Shown in pieces: positions 9,358-19,048 of a stretch of 64,000 nt of DNA; the stretch's first letter is position 1, and the number at the start of each line of letters is the position of its first letter. The position numbers and the translations under genes are program-made. The notes beneath the pieces are model-generated. The model searched no databases and had not been told where the DNA came from. It was given only the letters and a program-made list of their open reading frames with translations. The DNA comes from Aeromonas rivuli. Its GTDB lineage: Bacteria; Pseudomonadota; Gammaproteobacteria; Enterobacterales; Aeromonadaceae. The stretch is from the NCBI RefSeq assembly GCF_000820045.1, contig NZ_CDBJ01000043.1, forward strand, positions 223,320 through 287,319, read 5' to 3'.

Positions 9358-12078
9358 TCAGGTCAACTGGCCGTGGCAATGCTTGTACTTCTTGCCGGAG
9401 CCGCAGGGGCAAGGATCGTTGCGGCCCACCTTCTGCTCGTCCCGCACGAAGGTAACCGGTGCCGTGTCGGCCTGGGTCTCTTCGTCGGCCAGCTGGTTAT
9501 CGGCGGTAGCATGGGTGTAAGTACGGGGAGTCGCTTCCGCCTGCTGGCGCTGCTGCTCTTCCATCACCTCGACATCCCGCTCCTGTACCTGAACCCGGCT
9601 CAGTATGCTGACCACGTCACGCTTGAGGGTCTCCAGCATCTGGGTGAACAAGTCGAAGGATTCGCGCTTGTACTCCTGCTTGGGGTTCTTCTGGGCATAA
9701 CCGCGCAGATGAATGCCCTGACGCAGGTGATCCATGGCGGCCAGATGCTCCTTCCACAGACCATCCAGGGTCTGCAGCATCACGGCCTTCTCGAAGTTGC
9801 GCAGCACATCGACACCGACCAGCTCCTCCTTGCGGGCATAGAGTTGGTTCGCTTCGTCCAGAATGCGCTCGCGCAGCTTCTCTTCGTAGAGCTTGTCGTC
9901 GTCACTCAGCCACTGCTGAATGGGCAGGACCAGGCCAAAATCGGCGGCCAAACGGGCCTCCAGGCCGGGCACGTCCCACATCTCTTCCAGAGACTGGGGC
10001 GGAATGTATTCGTCAATCACGGCGCCATAGACGTCATCACGGATGATGTGGATGGTCTCGGAGATGTCGTTGGTCTCCAGCAGCTCGTTGCGCTGCTCGT
10101 AGACCACCTTGCGCTGGTCGTTGGCCACGTCATCAAACTCGAGCAAGTTCTTGCGGATGTCGAAGTTGCGACCCTCCACCTTGCGCTGGGCATTCTCGAT
10201 GGCCTTGGTCACCCATGGGTGCTCGATGGCCTCGCCCTCTTCCATGCCCAGCTTCTTCATCATGCCGGTGACGCGGTCAGAGGCGAAGATACGCATCAGC
10301 TGGTCTTCCATGGAGAGATAGAAGCGGGACGAACCCGGATCCCCCTGACGACCGGAACGGCCGCGCAGCTGGTTGTCGATCCGGCGGGATTCATGGCGCT
10401 CGGTACCGATGATGTGCAAGCCACCGGCGGCCAGCACTTCATCGTGACGGATCTGCCAGGCGGCCTTGATGTCGCTGATCTGTTCGGTGGTCGGGTTCTC
10501 CAGCGCGGCAATCTCGGCCTGCCAGTTGCCCCCCAGCACGATGTCAGTACCACGACCGGCCATGTTGGTGGCGATGGTGACGGCGCCGAGTTGGCCGGCC
10601 TGAGCGACGATCTCCGCCTCCATGGCGTGGAACTTGGCATTCAGCACCTTGTGCGGAATGTTCTCCTTGGTCAGGATGCCGGACAGCAGCTCGGAGTTCT
10701 CGATGGAGACGGTACCCACCAACACCGGCTGGCCGCGGGAGACGCAACCACGGATATCTTCGACGATGGCGCCGTATTTTTCTTGCGCAGTGAGATAGAC
10801 CAGATCGCCCATGTCCTTGCGCACCATCGGCTGGTTGGTCGGAATGACCACGGTGTCCAGACCATAGATCTGCTGGAATTCGAAGGCTTCGGTATCTGCG
10901 GTGCCCGTCATCCCCGCCAGTTTGTCATAGAGACGGAAGTAGTTCTGGAAGGTGATGGAGGCCAGGGTCTGGTTCTCGTTCTGGATCTTGACCCCTTCCT
11001 TCGCTTCGACCGCCTGATGCAGGCCATCGGACCAGCGACGACCCGGCATGGTACGGCCGGTGTGTTCATCGACGATGACGATCTCGTCTTTCTGCACGAT
11101 GTAATCGACGTTGCGCTCAAACAGGGTGTGAGCCCGCAGACCGGCGTTGACGTGATGCAGCAGGCTGATGTTGGTGGCGGAGAACAGGGAGTCATCCTCG
11201 GCCAGCAACCCTTCCTTCTTGAGCAGCTCTTCCACGAAGATCTGACCATTCTCGGTCAGCAGCGCTTGGCGGTTCTTCTCGTCGACCGTGTAGTGACCGT
11301 CACCGGTGTACTCTTCGGAGTCTTCCTTGTCCTGTTTGACCAGCAGCGGGATCAGCTTGTTGATCTGGATATACATGGCGGAGCTATCTTCCGCCGGGCC
11401 CGAGATGATGAGCGGTGTACGCGCCTCATCGATCAGCACCGAATCCACCTCATCCACCAGGGCATAATTGAGAGGGCGCTGCACGCGCTGCTCCGGCGAG
11501 AACGCCATGTTGTCGCGCAGGTAGTCGAAACCGAATTCGTTGTTGGTACCGTAGGTGATGTCGGCGGCGTAAGCGTCGCGCTTCTGGGACGCATCCATGC
11601 CGGGCACGTTGCAATCCACGGTCAGGCCGAGGAAGGTGAACAGCGGGCGGTTCGCCTCGGCATCACGCCTGGCCAGATAGTCGTTCACCGTCACCACGTG
11701 CACGCCGTGGCCACTCAGGGCGTTCAGATACGCCGGCAAGGTAGCGGTAAGCGTCTTACCTTCACCGGTTTTCATCTCGGCGATGCGGTTGGAGTTGAGC
11801 ACCATGCCGCCGATCAGCTGGACGTCGAAGTGGCGCATGCCAAACACGCGGCGCGAAGCCTCACGCACCGTGGCGAAGGCTTCCGGCAGCAGCTGCTCCA
11901 GGGTCTCGCCCTGATCCAGACGCTGACGATATTCGGCCGTCTTGGCCTGCAGTTCAGCATCAGACAACGCCTCGAACTGAGGCTCCATTGCATTGATCTG
12001 TTTTACTATTTTGCGCAGGGCCTTGAGCGTTCTGTCGTTCCGGCTGCCGATAATCTTGGTAAGCAGTGTGCTAATCAT
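9358..12078 (-). CDS. secA: Preprotein translocase motor ATPase SecA
   Basis: Cytoplasmic and membrane-associated ATPase that drives export of unfolded preproteins through SecYEG. The protein is 906 aa from the ATG at 12078 ([15 protein letters not shown]), which matches the usual N-terminus; an in-frame TTG at 12087 is less likely. Walker A is [14 protein letters not shown], Walker B region includes [20 protein letters not shown], and the second ATPase domain has [16 protein letters not shown] and [21 protein letters not shown]. The C-terminal SEC-C zinc motif for SecB and lipid binding is [14 protein letters not shown]. No secM-like arrest gene precedes it, unlike in E. coli. Confidence 0.98.
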   Translation of the reverse strand: MISTLLTKIIGSRNDRTLKALRKIVKQINAMEPQFEALSDAELQAKTAEYRQRLDQGETLEQLLPEAFATVREASRRVFGMRHFDVQLIGGMVLNSNRIAEMKTGEGKTLTATLPAYLNALSGHGVHVVTVNDYLARRDAEANRPLFTFLGLTVDCNVPGMDASQKRDAYAADITYGTNNEFGFDYLRDNMAFSPEQRVQRPLNYALVDEVDSVLIDEARTPLIISGPAEDSSAMYIQINKLIPLLVKQDKEDSEEYTGDGHYTVDEKNRQALLTENGQIFVEELLKKEGLLAEDDSLFSATNISLLHHVNAGLRAHTLFERNVDYIVQKDEIVIVDEHTGRTMPGRRWSDGLHQAVEAKEGVKIQNENQTLASITFQNYFRLYDKLAGMTGTADTEAFEFQQIYGLDTVVIPTNQPMVRKDMGDLVYLTAQEKYGAIVEDIRGCVSRGQPVLVGTVSIENSELLSGILTKENIPHKVLNAKFHAMEAEIVAQAGQLGAVTIATNMAGRGTDIVLGGNWQAEIAALENPTTEQISDIKAAWQIRHDEVLAAGGLHIIGTERHESRRIDNQLRGRSGRQGDPGSSRFYLSMEDQLMRIFASDRVTGMMKKLGMEEGEAIEHPWVTKAIENAQRKVEGRNFDIRKNLLEFDDVANDQRKVVYEQRNELLETNDISETIHIIRDDVYGAVIDEYIPPQSLEEMWDVPGLEARLAADFGLVLPIQQWLSDDDKLYEEKLRERILDEANQLYARKEELVGVDVLRNFEKAVMLQTLDGLWKEHLAAMDHLRQGIHLRGYAQKNPKQEYKRESFDLFTQMLETLKRDVVSILSRVQVQERDVEVMEEQQRQQAEATPRTYTHATADNQLADEETQADTAPVTFVRDEQKVGRNDPCPCGSGKKYKHCHGQLT

Positions 12079-12135
12079 GGGTACCAACTGTTTCTGGTTA
12101 TAAGGTTCCGTCGCTGGAACTGGAGAGAAAAAAAC

Positions 12136-13041
12136 CTAACCCCGTCTGGCAGTAAGGAATTGACTGGGGTTGACCTGACGACCGTCTTTCAACACTTCAT
12201 AATGCAAATGGACCCCGGTCGCGCGACCGGTGCGTCCCATCAGGGCTATCTGCTGACCCTGATCCACTAGCGTGCCCACCTCCACCAACAACTTGGAGTT
12301 GTGGGCATAGCGAGTCACCAGGCCATTACCATGATTGATCTCAATCATGTTGCCAAATTCAGGATGCCGACCCGACCAGCTCACTATGCCGGGCCCGGTT
12401 GCCAATATGGGCGTGCCCGGCTTGCCGCGAAAATCGACACCCTTGTGCATCTTGGCCCGGCCGTTGAACGGATCGACCCGGCCACCGAAGCCGGAGCTTA
12501 TCCAGACCCGCTCCTGCTTGACCGGCGAGCCGGAAATAAAGCCTGCGTCAGTGATATGGTGATTGAGCATGAAAGATTCAAGTACTGACAGCTGTTCTTC
12601 ACGACTGCTGAGCTGTTTGCTGAGGTGAGCCATGGAGCTTTGCAGCTCGTCCAGGTTCACCTCCAGATCGGCATCATAGGAGGGGCCGCCCATGGGAGGC
12701 AGCTCTTTGAAGTTGAATTCGTCGGGATCGAGCTCGGCTTGTTCGGTCAGGCGCTCGCCGAGGGCATTGAGCCTGCCCAGCTGGCCCTGCATGGTGCCTA
12801 CCTGAGCCGCCAGCATGGCGAGTTGCTCACGGGCCTGATCGGTAGTTTGGCTCGCCTGCTGCTGCTCTGCTTGAATCAGCGCCAGCTCGAGGGCGGCCAT
12901 TTTCTGATGCCAGCTCTGCCATAACAGGACACAACCCAGTACCAGAATAGAAAGAAAGAGACCGCCGACCCAGGCCAGACGTTGTTTGGGGAAGTGCAGC
13001 TTGCGCCGCTGCTTGCCATTGAGGATCAGGGTAATGCTCAT
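12136..13041 (-). CDS. M23-family peptidoglycan endopeptidase, membrane-anchored
   Basis: The 301-aa protein has an N-terminal membrane anchor (about residues 22-42), a coiled-coil stretch rich in Gln, Glu and Leu (about 45-105 and 128-158) and a C-terminal LytM/M23 domain (about 180-298). The zinc ligands appear intact: His199 and Asp203 in HKGVDF, and His278 and His280 in VHLHYE, so it should be an active endopeptidase rather than a degenerate EnvC/NlpD activator. It lies between lpxC and secA, where E. coli has secM, and probably trims peptidoglycan in the periplasm. The exact bond cleaved is not known. Confidence 0.88.
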   Translation of the reverse strand: MSITLILNGKQRRKLHFPKQRLAWVGGLFLSILVLGCVLLWQSWHQKMAALELALIQAEQQQASQTTDQAREQLAMLAAQVGTMQGQLGRLNALGERLTEQAELDPDEFNFKELPPMGGPSYDADLEVNLDELQSSMAHLSKQLSSREEQLSVLESFMLNHHITDAGFISGSPVKQERVWISSGFGGRVDPFNGRAKMHKGVDFRGKPGTPILATGPGIVSWSGRHPEFGNMIEINHGNGLVTRYAHNSKLLVEVGTLVDQGQQIALMGRTGRATGVHLHYEVLKDGRQVNPSQFLTARRG

Positions 13042-13131
13042 AGAAATTCAATCTGCTCGGTCGGGTGAGGCGAGTTGCCACCACGAAAATAAAACCGGGA
13101 GAGTATCGGTATCGGGATGTAAACAAGAATG

Positions 13132-13168
13132 ACAGGACGTCGGTGCGGAGAGATGACCGACGTCCTGT
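13132..13168 (-). terminator. Inverted repeat after lpxC
   Basis: ACAGGACGTCGGT and ACCGACGTCCTGT form a perfect 13-bp stem with an 11-base loop, just downstream of the lpxC stop. The T-run on the minus strand is poor, so termination may be partial. Confidence 0.6.
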
Positions 13169-13178
13169 TGCACAGCTA

Positions 13179-14102
13179 TCAGGCTAGAACCAAACCGTTA
13201 TCGTAGTAAGCGATGGGCGCTTTGTCGCCCTCACCCTCGAAGGTCACCAGTTCCCATGCCTCCTGCTGAGCCAGCAAGGCACGCAGCAGTTTGTTGTTCA
13301 AGGCATGACCCGTCTTGTAGGCGCGGAATTCGCCGATGATGCTGCGGTTACACATATAAAGGTCACCGATAGCATCCAGCATCTTGTGCTTGACGAACTC
13401 ATCTTCGTAGCGCAAACCATCTTCGTTCAGCACCCGATAGTCATCCAGCACCACGGCATTCTCCAGGCTTCCGCCCAAGGCCAGGTTCTGGGAGCGCAGG
13501 TACTCGATGTCGCGCATGAAGCCGAAGGTACGGGCACGGCTGATCTCTTTCACGAAAGAGGCGCCGGAGAAGTCCAGTACACAACGCTGATTGCGGCCTT
13601 CGAACACCGGGTGCTGGAAATCGATCTCGAGATCCATCTTGAAGCCGTTGCGATAGGGGTGGAATTCCGCCCACTTGTCGCCGTCCTCAACCCGGATGCT
13701 CTGCTTGATCCGCACAAACTGCTTGGGCGCATTCTGTTCGCGGATCCCGACTTCCTGCAGCAGGTAGATGAAGGGGTGCGCACTGCCATCCATGACCGGG
13801 ATCTCGGGAGCATCAACCTCGACATAGAGGTTGTCGATCCCCATTCCGGCCAAGGCGGCGGAGAGGTGTTCTATGGTGGAAACACGCACACCAGCTTCGT
13901 TGACCAACGCAGTACAGAGTACGGTATCCCGCACCTGGTCAGCATTTGCTGGCAATTCCACCACAGGATCCAGATCGGTACGCAAGTAAACGATCCCTGT
14001 GTTCACAGGTGCCGGACGGAATGTCATTGTGACTTTCCGACCCGAATGCAGGCCCACACCAGTGGCCTGGACACTCGTTTTCAAGGTTCTTTGTCTAATC
14101 AT
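13179..14102 (-). CDS. lpxC: UDP-3-O-acyl-N-acetylglucosamine deacetylase LpxC
   Basis: Committed, zinc-dependent step of lipid A synthesis in the cytoplasm. The 307-aa product starts [20 protein letters not shown] at 14102. Zinc ligands by family are His in [14 protein letters not shown] (about residue 79) and His and Asp in [13 protein letters not shown] (about 238 and 242); the later [13 protein letters not shown] carries the catalytic His region. It follows ftsZ as in other gammaproteobacteria and probably has its own promoter. Confidence 0.97.
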   Translation of the reverse strand: MIRQRTLKTSVQATGVGLHSGRKVTMTFRPAPVNTGIVYLRTDLDPVVELPANADQVRDTVLCTALVNEAGVRVSTIEHLSAALAGMGIDNLYVEVDAPEIPVMDGSAHPFIYLLQEVGIREQNAPKQFVRIKQSIRVEDGDKWAEFHPYRNGFKMDLEIDFQHPVFEGRNQRCVLDFSGASFVKEISRARTFGFMRDIEYLRSQNLALGGSLENAVVLDDYRVLNEDGLRYEDEFVKHKMLDAIGDLYMCNRSIIGEFRAYKTGHALNNKLLRALLAQQEAWELVTFEGEGDKAPIAYYDNGLVLA

Positions 14103-14149
14103 GGGCGTATCCACAGCTAAATTCCGGACCAGATGGTCGTTGACGGGCC

Positions 14150-14179
14150 ATCTTAGCACATTCCTTAAACAACAAACAA
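14150..14179 (-). promoter_or_regulatory. Candidate lpxC promoter
   Basis: On the minus strand TTGTTT (14179-14174) and TAAGAT (14155-14150) are separated by 18 bases, about 40-50 bases before the lpxC ATG. Both elements deviate from consensus, so this is a moderate call. Confidence 0.4.
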
Positions 14180-14198
14180 ACCAGCCCCGTTAGAGGCT
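14168..14198 (-). terminator. Weak terminator at ftsZ 3' end
   Basis: On the minus strand AGCCTC and GGGGCT form a short stem (14183-14198) directly at the ftsZ stop, followed by a T-rich GGTTTGTTTGTTGTTT. It overlaps the candidate lpxC promoter, so it may only attenuate read-through. Confidence 0.45.
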
Positions 14199-15349
14199 TA
14201 GTCTGCCTGCTTGCGCAGGAAAGCCGGAATATCCAGATAATCAGGCTCACGACGAGCTTGTGGCTCGGCATTCACCGCCTTGGCCGGGGCCTCTTCCATC
14301 ACGCGAGACTGCAGGGCTTCGCTGATCAGGGGCTGACGGGCCGGACGCTCTTGTACCATGTTGTTTTTCACGAGCGTGATGTCGCTCTTGCGATCGGCAC
14401 CGATACCGGTCGCAACCACGGTCACCCGCAGCTCGTCTTGCATCTCTGGGTCGATTACGGTACCCACCACCACGGTGGCATTCTCGGAGGCGAAGGCCTT
14501 GACCGCGTTACCCACGGTTTCGAACTCTTCGATGGTCATGTCCATGCCGGCGGTGATGTTGACCAGGATGCCACGGGCACCGGCCAGATCCACGTCTTCC
14601 AGCAGCGGGCTGGAGATGGCTTTCTCGGCAGCTTCTTCGGCACGGTCATCCCCGGAGGCGGAACCGGTACCCATCATGGCGGTACCCATCTCACGCATCA
14701 CGGTACGCACATCCGCGAAGTCGACGTTGATCAAGCCCGGACGGGTGATCAGTTCGGCAATGCCCTGTACCGCGCCCAACAGCACGTCGTTGGCCGCCTT
14801 GAAGGCGTCCAGCAGGGAGATACCGCGGCCCAACACCTTCAGCAACTTGTCGTTGGGGATGGTGATCAGGGAGTCGACGTTCTTCGAGAGCTCTTCGATG
14901 CCGTGGGCGGCAAAGCCCATCCGCTTCTTGCCTTCGAAGGAGAACGGCTTGGTCACCACGGCGACGGTCAGTATGCCCATCTCGCGGGCCACTTCAGCCA
15001 CGACGGGGGCCGCGCCAGTACCAGTACCACCGCCCATGCCCGCGGCGATGAATACCATGTCGGAACCGGTCAGCAGCTCACGCAGTGCTTCACGGTCTTC
15101 CAGGGCGGCTTCACGACCCACATCCGGGCTGGCTCCGGCACCCAGTCCCTTGGTGATACCACTGCCGATCTGCAGTGTGGTGTTGGCACTGGAGTTACGC
15201 AGTGCCTGGGCGTCGGTGTTGATGGTGATGAATTCAACACCTTCGATGTTTTGACGAACCATGTGCTCGACTGCGTTGCCGCCGCCGCCACCCACGCCTA
15301 TCACCTTGATGACAGCTTCGTCCGTGTGGCTATCCATAAATTCAAACAT
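14198..15349 (-). CDS. ftsZ: Cell division GTPase FtsZ
   Basis: Tubulin-like GTPase that forms the Z ring at midcell. The 383-aa protein begins MFEFMDSHTDEAVIKVIGVGGGG at 15349 with GGAGAGAC upstream. The tubulin signature GGGTGTGAAP is present (about residues 102-111), with the T7-loop region NVDFADVRT and a short variable linker, ending in the conserved tail YLDIPAFLRKQAD that binds FtsA and ZipA. It follows ftsA by 40 bases. Confidence 0.98.
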   Translation of the reverse strand: MFEFMDSHTDEAVIKVIGVGGGGGNAVEHMVRQNIEGVEFITINTDAQALRNSSANTTLQIGSGITKGLGAGASPDVGREAALEDREALRELLTGSDMVFIAAGMGGGTGTGAAPVVAEVAREMGILTVAVVTKPFSFEGKKRMGFAAHGIEELSKNVDSLITIPNDKLLKVLGRGISLLDAFKAANDVLLGAVQGIAELITRPGLINVDFADVRTVMREMGTAMMGTGSASGDDRAEEAAEKAISSPLLEDVDLAGARGILVNITAGMDMTIEEFETVGNAVKAFASENATVVVGTVIDPEMQDELRVTVVATGIGADRKSDITLVKNNMVQERPARQPLISEALQSRVMEEAPAKAVNAEPQARREPDYLDIPAFLRKQAD

Positions 15350-15389
15350 GTTGTCTCTCCGCTTTATTTGCTGACTGACGCAAAATCTT

Positions 15390-16649
15390 TTAGAACTCGC
15401 CACGCAACCAGTTGCTGACCCGTTTGACCAGCCCACCGACACTTGCCTTGGCGGTATAATCGTTGCTACTGCCTGTGGATTGATGGGTACGGCCGTATTG
15501 CAGCAACCCGACCGCGGTCGAGTAGACTGGCGCCTGCACGTAATCACTCAATCCGCGCACATTCATGGGTTCCCCGACCCGGACCTGACACTGGAATACC
15601 TGCTCTGCGCACTCCACTATGCCTTCGATCTGGGCCGCACCACCGGTCAGTACCAAACCGGCGGCCAGCTGATGCTTGACCCCCTGCTGTTTCAATTCGC
15701 TTTGCACCTTCACCAGCTCGTCATTGATCATGGAGAGCAGCTCGGTGTAGCGCGGCTCTATCACCTCGGCCAGGGTCTGTCGTTGCAGACTGCGGGCCGG
15801 GCGTCCACCGACGCTGGGCACTTCAATATTGTCTTCTTTACTGACCAGGCGGCCCAGAGCGCAGCCGTAGCGCACCTTGATCGCTTCGGCGTCCAACGGC
15901 GGCGTGCCGAAGGCGTAGGCGATATCGCTGGTGACAGTGCTGCCGGCATAGGGGATCACCTTGGTGTGACGCAGGGCCCCGCCGGTAAACAGCGACATGT
16001 CCATGGTGCCGCCACCGATGTCGACCACGCAGACGCCCAGCTCTTTCTCGTCTTCGGTCAAGACGGCGTAGCTGGAGGCCAGGGCGGAGAAGATCAGCTG
16101 ATCGACCCTCAACCCCACCTTTTCCACACACTTCTCGATGTTGCGAGCCATGTCGTTGTGGCAGGTGATCAGGTGCACCTTGGCGGCCATCCGTACCCCG
16201 GACAGACCGACCGGGTTCTTGATGCCCTCCTGGTAGTCGATGGCAAACTCCTGGGGCAGCACGTGCAGCACCCTCAGCTCATCGGACAGACGCACCGACT
16301 TGGCGGTGTGGATGACGTTGTCCACGTCCTCCTGAGTCACCTCCTCGTCGGAGATAGGCACCATGCCGGTCTCGTTGCGGCAATCAATGTGCTTGCCAGA
16401 CAGACCCAGATAGACGGAGCTAATCTGGCAGTCGGCCATCATCTCGGCCTCTTCCACGGCTCGACGCAGGGACTTGACCACGGAATCCAGATCGTTGACC
16501 CCGCCCTTGTCCATGCCGCGAGAGGTATGGCTGCCCATACCGATGACATTGAGTTCACCGTCCGGCAGCACTTCGCCCACCAGAACCGCCACCTTGGTAG
16601 TGCCGATATCCAGCCCGACAATCAGATTTCTATCTGCGGTTTTGGTCAT
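15390..16649 (-). CDS. ftsA: Cell division actin-like protein FtsA
   Basis: Actin-family ATPase that tethers FtsZ to the membrane. The 419-aa protein starts MTKTADRNLIVGLDIGTTKVA (ATG at 16649), with the phosphate 1 motif GLDIGTTK, phosphate 2 VVDIGGGTMDMSLF, and adenosine motif VLTGGAAQIEG. The C-terminal amphipathic helix GLVKRVSNWLRGEF is the membrane-targeting sequence. The start overlaps ftsQ by 20 bases, implying translational coupling. Confidence 0.97.
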   Translation of the reverse strand: MTKTADRNLIVGLDIGTTKVAVLVGEVLPDGELNVIGMGSHTSRGMDKGGVNDLDSVVKSLRRAVEEAEMMADCQISSVYLGLSGKHIDCRNETGMVPISDEEVTQEDVDNVIHTAKSVRLSDELRVLHVLPQEFAIDYQEGIKNPVGLSGVRMAAKVHLITCHNDMARNIEKCVEKVGLRVDQLIFSALASSYAVLTEDEKELGVCVVDIGGGTMDMSLFTGGALRHTKVIPYAGSTVTSDIAYAFGTPPLDAEAIKVRYGCALGRLVSKEDNIEVPSVGGRPARSLQRQTLAEVIEPRYTELLSMINDELVKVQSELKQQGVKHQLAAGLVLTGGAAQIEGIVECAEQVFQCQVRVGEPMNVRGLSDYVQAPVYSTAVGLLQYGRTHQSTGSSNDYTAKASVGGLVKRVSNWLRGEF

Positions 16650-17382
16650 GCGCTTTCTCTTCGTTCTTCTTCCAGCCAACCGCCATCCCGGTGTCGTATC
16701 GAAGGTCCACATAAGCCACTTGCTCACGGGGTTCGATGATCGGGAAGACATCGATAAATCTCTGTAGACGGAGCGCCATATCCGAGCGCCCCACAAACAG
16801 TTGAACATTGTTATCCAGCGTCAGTTCCCAGCCATAACGTGGGGTCAGATTGACCGCACTGAGCTTGTAACCACGCTCTGCCAGCTGCGCCTCAAAGTGG
16901 TGGCTGTTCTCCAGCACCTTGGCAGCCTGGTCATCAGGGCCGGACAGTTGCATCAAGGGGCTCTTCACCCGATTTGGTGCACTGAACAGCTCACCCTTGG
17001 CATTGATGAATCGGTCGCCATTCCAGCGGGCCGCCACCTTCTGCTCCGTGAGGTAGACCTTGATCTTGTCGGGCCACTTCTTGCGTACCGACACCTGGGC
17101 GACCCAGGGCAATGCCGTCAGACGTGTCTGCAGGGCATTCACATCCATCTCGAAGAAGTTGCGGGGCGCATCGCCATCCAGCACGGCACTGCGCAACTCC
17201 TCCGCCTTGATATATTGGTGTTGCCCCTGTACCAGCAAGGCACTGATGGGCAACCGGTTGGCATCTGTCAGCCAATCCTTTACGTCCAGCGCACTCTGGT
17301 AGAGCCCCGCCATCACCAGGAGGAAAAACGTCACTCCGATGATGAAGCCGCCCTTGGTGCGCCCTTGTGCCCTTGCCTCCAC
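16630..17382 (-). CDS. ftsQ: Cell division protein FtsQ
   Basis: Bitopic divisome scaffold that joins FtsB/FtsL to early division proteins. The 250-aa protein has a short cytoplasmic N-terminus, a membrane segment (about residues 13-29, GFIIGVTFFLLVMAGLY), a POTRA domain (about 40-110, ISALLVQGQHQYIKAEEL) and the beta domain. The start is GTG at 17382 with GGGGA 8 to 12 bases upstream; an ATG nearby is in another frame. It is the first gene after a strong internal promoter. No ddlB lies upstream, unlike in E. coli. Confidence 0.94.
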   Translation of the reverse strand: MEARAQGRTKGGFIIGVTFFLLVMAGLYQSALDVKDWLTDANRLPISALLVQGQHQYIKAEELRSAVLDGDAPRNFFEMDVNALQTRLTALPWVAQVSVRKKWPDKIKVYLTEQKVAARWNGDRFINAKGELFSAPNRVKSPLMQLSGPDDQAAKVLENSHHFEAQLAERGYKLSAVNLTPRYGWELTLDNNVQLFVGRSDMALRLQRFIDVFPIIEPREQVAYVDLRYDTGMAVGWKKNEEKAHDQNRR

Positions 17383-17409
17383 CCGTCATATCCCCGTAAA
17401 ACGTGACCA

Positions 17410-17460
17410 GACCGCCGGCCGGGCCGGGTGCGCCATTATATAGGCCCCGGCTTGGCGGTC
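17410..17460. repeat. GC-rich inverted repeat around the ftsQ promoter
   Basis: GACCGCC (17410-17416) and GGCGGTC (17454-17460) are perfect inverted copies, and the bases inside them (GGCCGGGCC and GGCCCCGG) are also largely complementary. The -10 box lies in the loop. The arms may bind a regulator or form a 5' mRNA/DNA structure. Confidence 0.45.
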
Positions 17461-17462
17461 AA
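17435..17462 (-). promoter_or_regulatory. Sigma-70 promoter for ftsQ-ftsA-ftsZ
   Basis: On the minus strand TTGACC (17462-17457), a 16-base spacer and a consensus TATAAT (17440-17435) lie about 50 bases before the ftsQ GTG. This is one of the best sigma-70 matches in the window and would give ftsQAZ expression independent of the mraZ promoter. Confidence 0.75.
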
Positions 17463-17478
17463 AATACTCATTAGGCCC

Positions 17479-18933
17479 TCAGGCGCCGGATTTCATGCTC
17501 TCTACGCTCAATTTCATCTCACCGAGACGTCGGGCCAGCGCCCCCACGTTGCCCGCCCCCTGGGTCAGCACCAAATCCCCCTCACCGATGAGATCCGCCA
17601 ACACGGCCGGCACATCATCCGGCGTGGCGACAAAAACCGGCTCCAGGCTGCCACGGGAGCGAATGGAACGGCACAGGGCGCGGCCATCGGCACCCGGGAT
17701 CGCCTCTTCACCGGCGGCGTAAACCTCCAGCATCACCAAGACGTCCACCTTGGAGAGCACGTCGGCAAAATCTTCATAGAGATCGCGGGTGCGGCTGTAG
17801 CGGTGCGGCTGGAACACCATCACCAGACGCTTCTCGGGCCAGCCGGCGCGCGCGGCGTTGATGGTGACCTTCACTTCGCTCGGGTGATGGCCATAGTCAT
17901 CCACCAGCATGGCCTTGCCACGCCCGGTCTCGAATTCGCCATATTGCTGGAAGCGACGCCCTACTCCCTCAAACTTGGCCAGGGCATTGATGATGGCCTC
18001 ATCACTGACACCATCTTCGGTCGCGACCGCGATTGCGGCAGCGGCGTTGAGCGCGTTGTGCACACCCGGCAGGTTTAGAGTCACTTGCAACTCACCGGCA
18101 TCTTTACGGCATACCCGGAAGCTGCTGCGATGGGTAGTTTGCACGAAGTCCAGCACCTGCACATCGGCGTCATCGGACAGGCCGTAGGTCAGGGTCGGAC
18201 GCGCTATCTCAGGCAGCATGCCACGGACCACAGGATCGTCAACACATACCACAGCCAAACCGTAAAAAGGCAGGTTATGGAGGAATTCGATGAAGGTGGC
18301 TTTCAACTTGGAGAAGTCACCGCCATAGGTGTCCATGTGGTCCGCTTCGATGTTGGTCACGATGGAAACCATGGGCTGCAGATGCAGGAAAGAGGCATCG
18401 CTCTCATCCGCTTCCGCTATCAGATAGCGGCTGCTGCCCAGTCGCGCATTGGTACCGGCACTGTTGAGCAGGCCACCGATGACGAAGGTGGGATCCCGGT
18501 CCGCCTCGGCATAGATACTGGCGACCAGACTGGTAGTCGTGGTCTTGCCGTGGGTGCCGGCGACGGCGATGCCATGGCGAAAACGCATCAGCTCGGCCAG
18601 CATCTCGGCGCGGCGCACTACGGGGATGCGTTGCTCGCGCGCAGCAAGCAGCTCGGGGTTGTCGGTATTGATGGCGGTGGAGACCACCACGACGCTGGCG
18701 CCATCCACATGCTCGGCACTGTGACCGACGAAGATCTGCGCCCCCAGGCTGGCAAGCCGCGCCGTCACGGCATTGCTGGCCAAGTCAGAGCCTGAGACCT
18801 GATAGCCTTCGTTGGCCAGCACCTCGGCAATGCCGCCCATGCCCGCACCACCTATTCCGATAAAGTGGATGCGACGCACGCGGCGCATTTCGGGGATCAC
18901 AGTACGCAGTTTTGCCAGTTCAACCTTGTTCAT
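17479..18933 (-). CDS. murC: UDP-N-acetylmuramate--L-alanine ligase MurC
   Basis: ATP-dependent addition of L-Ala to UDP-MurNAc, the first peptide step of the peptidoglycan precursor. The 484-aa protein starts [19 protein letters not shown] (ATG at 18933). It has the Mur N-terminal Rossmann motif [15 protein letters not shown], the ATP loop [14 protein letters not shown] and the ligase C-terminal domain with [10 protein letters not shown] and FQPHRYSR. It follows murG, but a micro-ORF (18920-19048) lies between and overlaps its first codons. Confidence 0.97.
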   Translation of the reverse strand: MNKVELAKLRTVIPEMRRVRRIHFIGIGGAGMGGIAEVLANEGYQVSGSDLASNAVTARLASLGAQIFVGHSAEHVDGASVVVVSTAINTDNPELLAAREQRIPVVRRAEMLAELMRFRHGIAVAGTHGKTTTTSLVASIYAEADRDPTFVIGGLLNSAGTNARLGSSRYLIAEADESDASFLHLQPMVSIVTNIEADHMDTYGGDFSKLKATFIEFLHNLPFYGLAVVCVDDPVVRGMLPEIARPTLTYGLSDDADVQVLDFVQTTHRSSFRVCRKDAGELQVTLNLPGVHNALNAAAAIAVATEDGVSDEAIINALAKFEGVGRRFQQYGEFETGRGKAMLVDDYGHHPSEVKVTINAARAGWPEKRLVMVFQPHRYSRTRDLYEDFADVLSKVDVLVMLEVYAAGEEAIPGADGRALCRSIRSRGSLEPVFVATPDDVPAVLADLIGEGDLVLTQGAGNVGALARRLGEMKLSVESMKSGA

Positions 18934-19048
18934 AATTCTCTCTTGACTCTGCCGCCAGTCCCGCGCACTCATCTGCAACGCGCTCTGCGGCCTCAATACA
19001 TTGAGGGGTAAGACTGCACGGCTTGGCCTGTGCAATCCTGATCAGCAT
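18920..19048 (-). CDS. Micro-ORF bridging murG and murC, carries a diverged copy of the murG 3' end
   Basis: A 42-codon ORF starting at the ATG (19048) that overlaps the murG stop and ending at a TGA (18922-18920) inside the first codons of murC. Residues 18-32 read [15 protein letters not shown], which aligns with the MurG C-terminus [15 protein letters not shown]; the first 17 residues have no visible match to MurG. It is either a recombination scar or a small translated bridge. I know of no family for it. Its position would let ribosomes leaving murG reach murC. Confidence 0.45.
   Translation of the reverse strand: MLIRIAQAKPCSLTPQCIEAAERVADECAGLAAESRENYEQG

Noticed and set aside
12079-12135. 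Possible secM-like arrest peptide upstream of secA
   Set aside because: The gap between the M23 gene and secA is only 57 bases; too short for SecM and without an arrest motif.
9373-12270. 965-codon plus-strand open frame opposite secA
   Set aside because: It is an antisense shadow caused by high GC and codon bias of secA, which is unmistakable on the minus strand; the translated product is low-complexity His/Gln/Gly rich.
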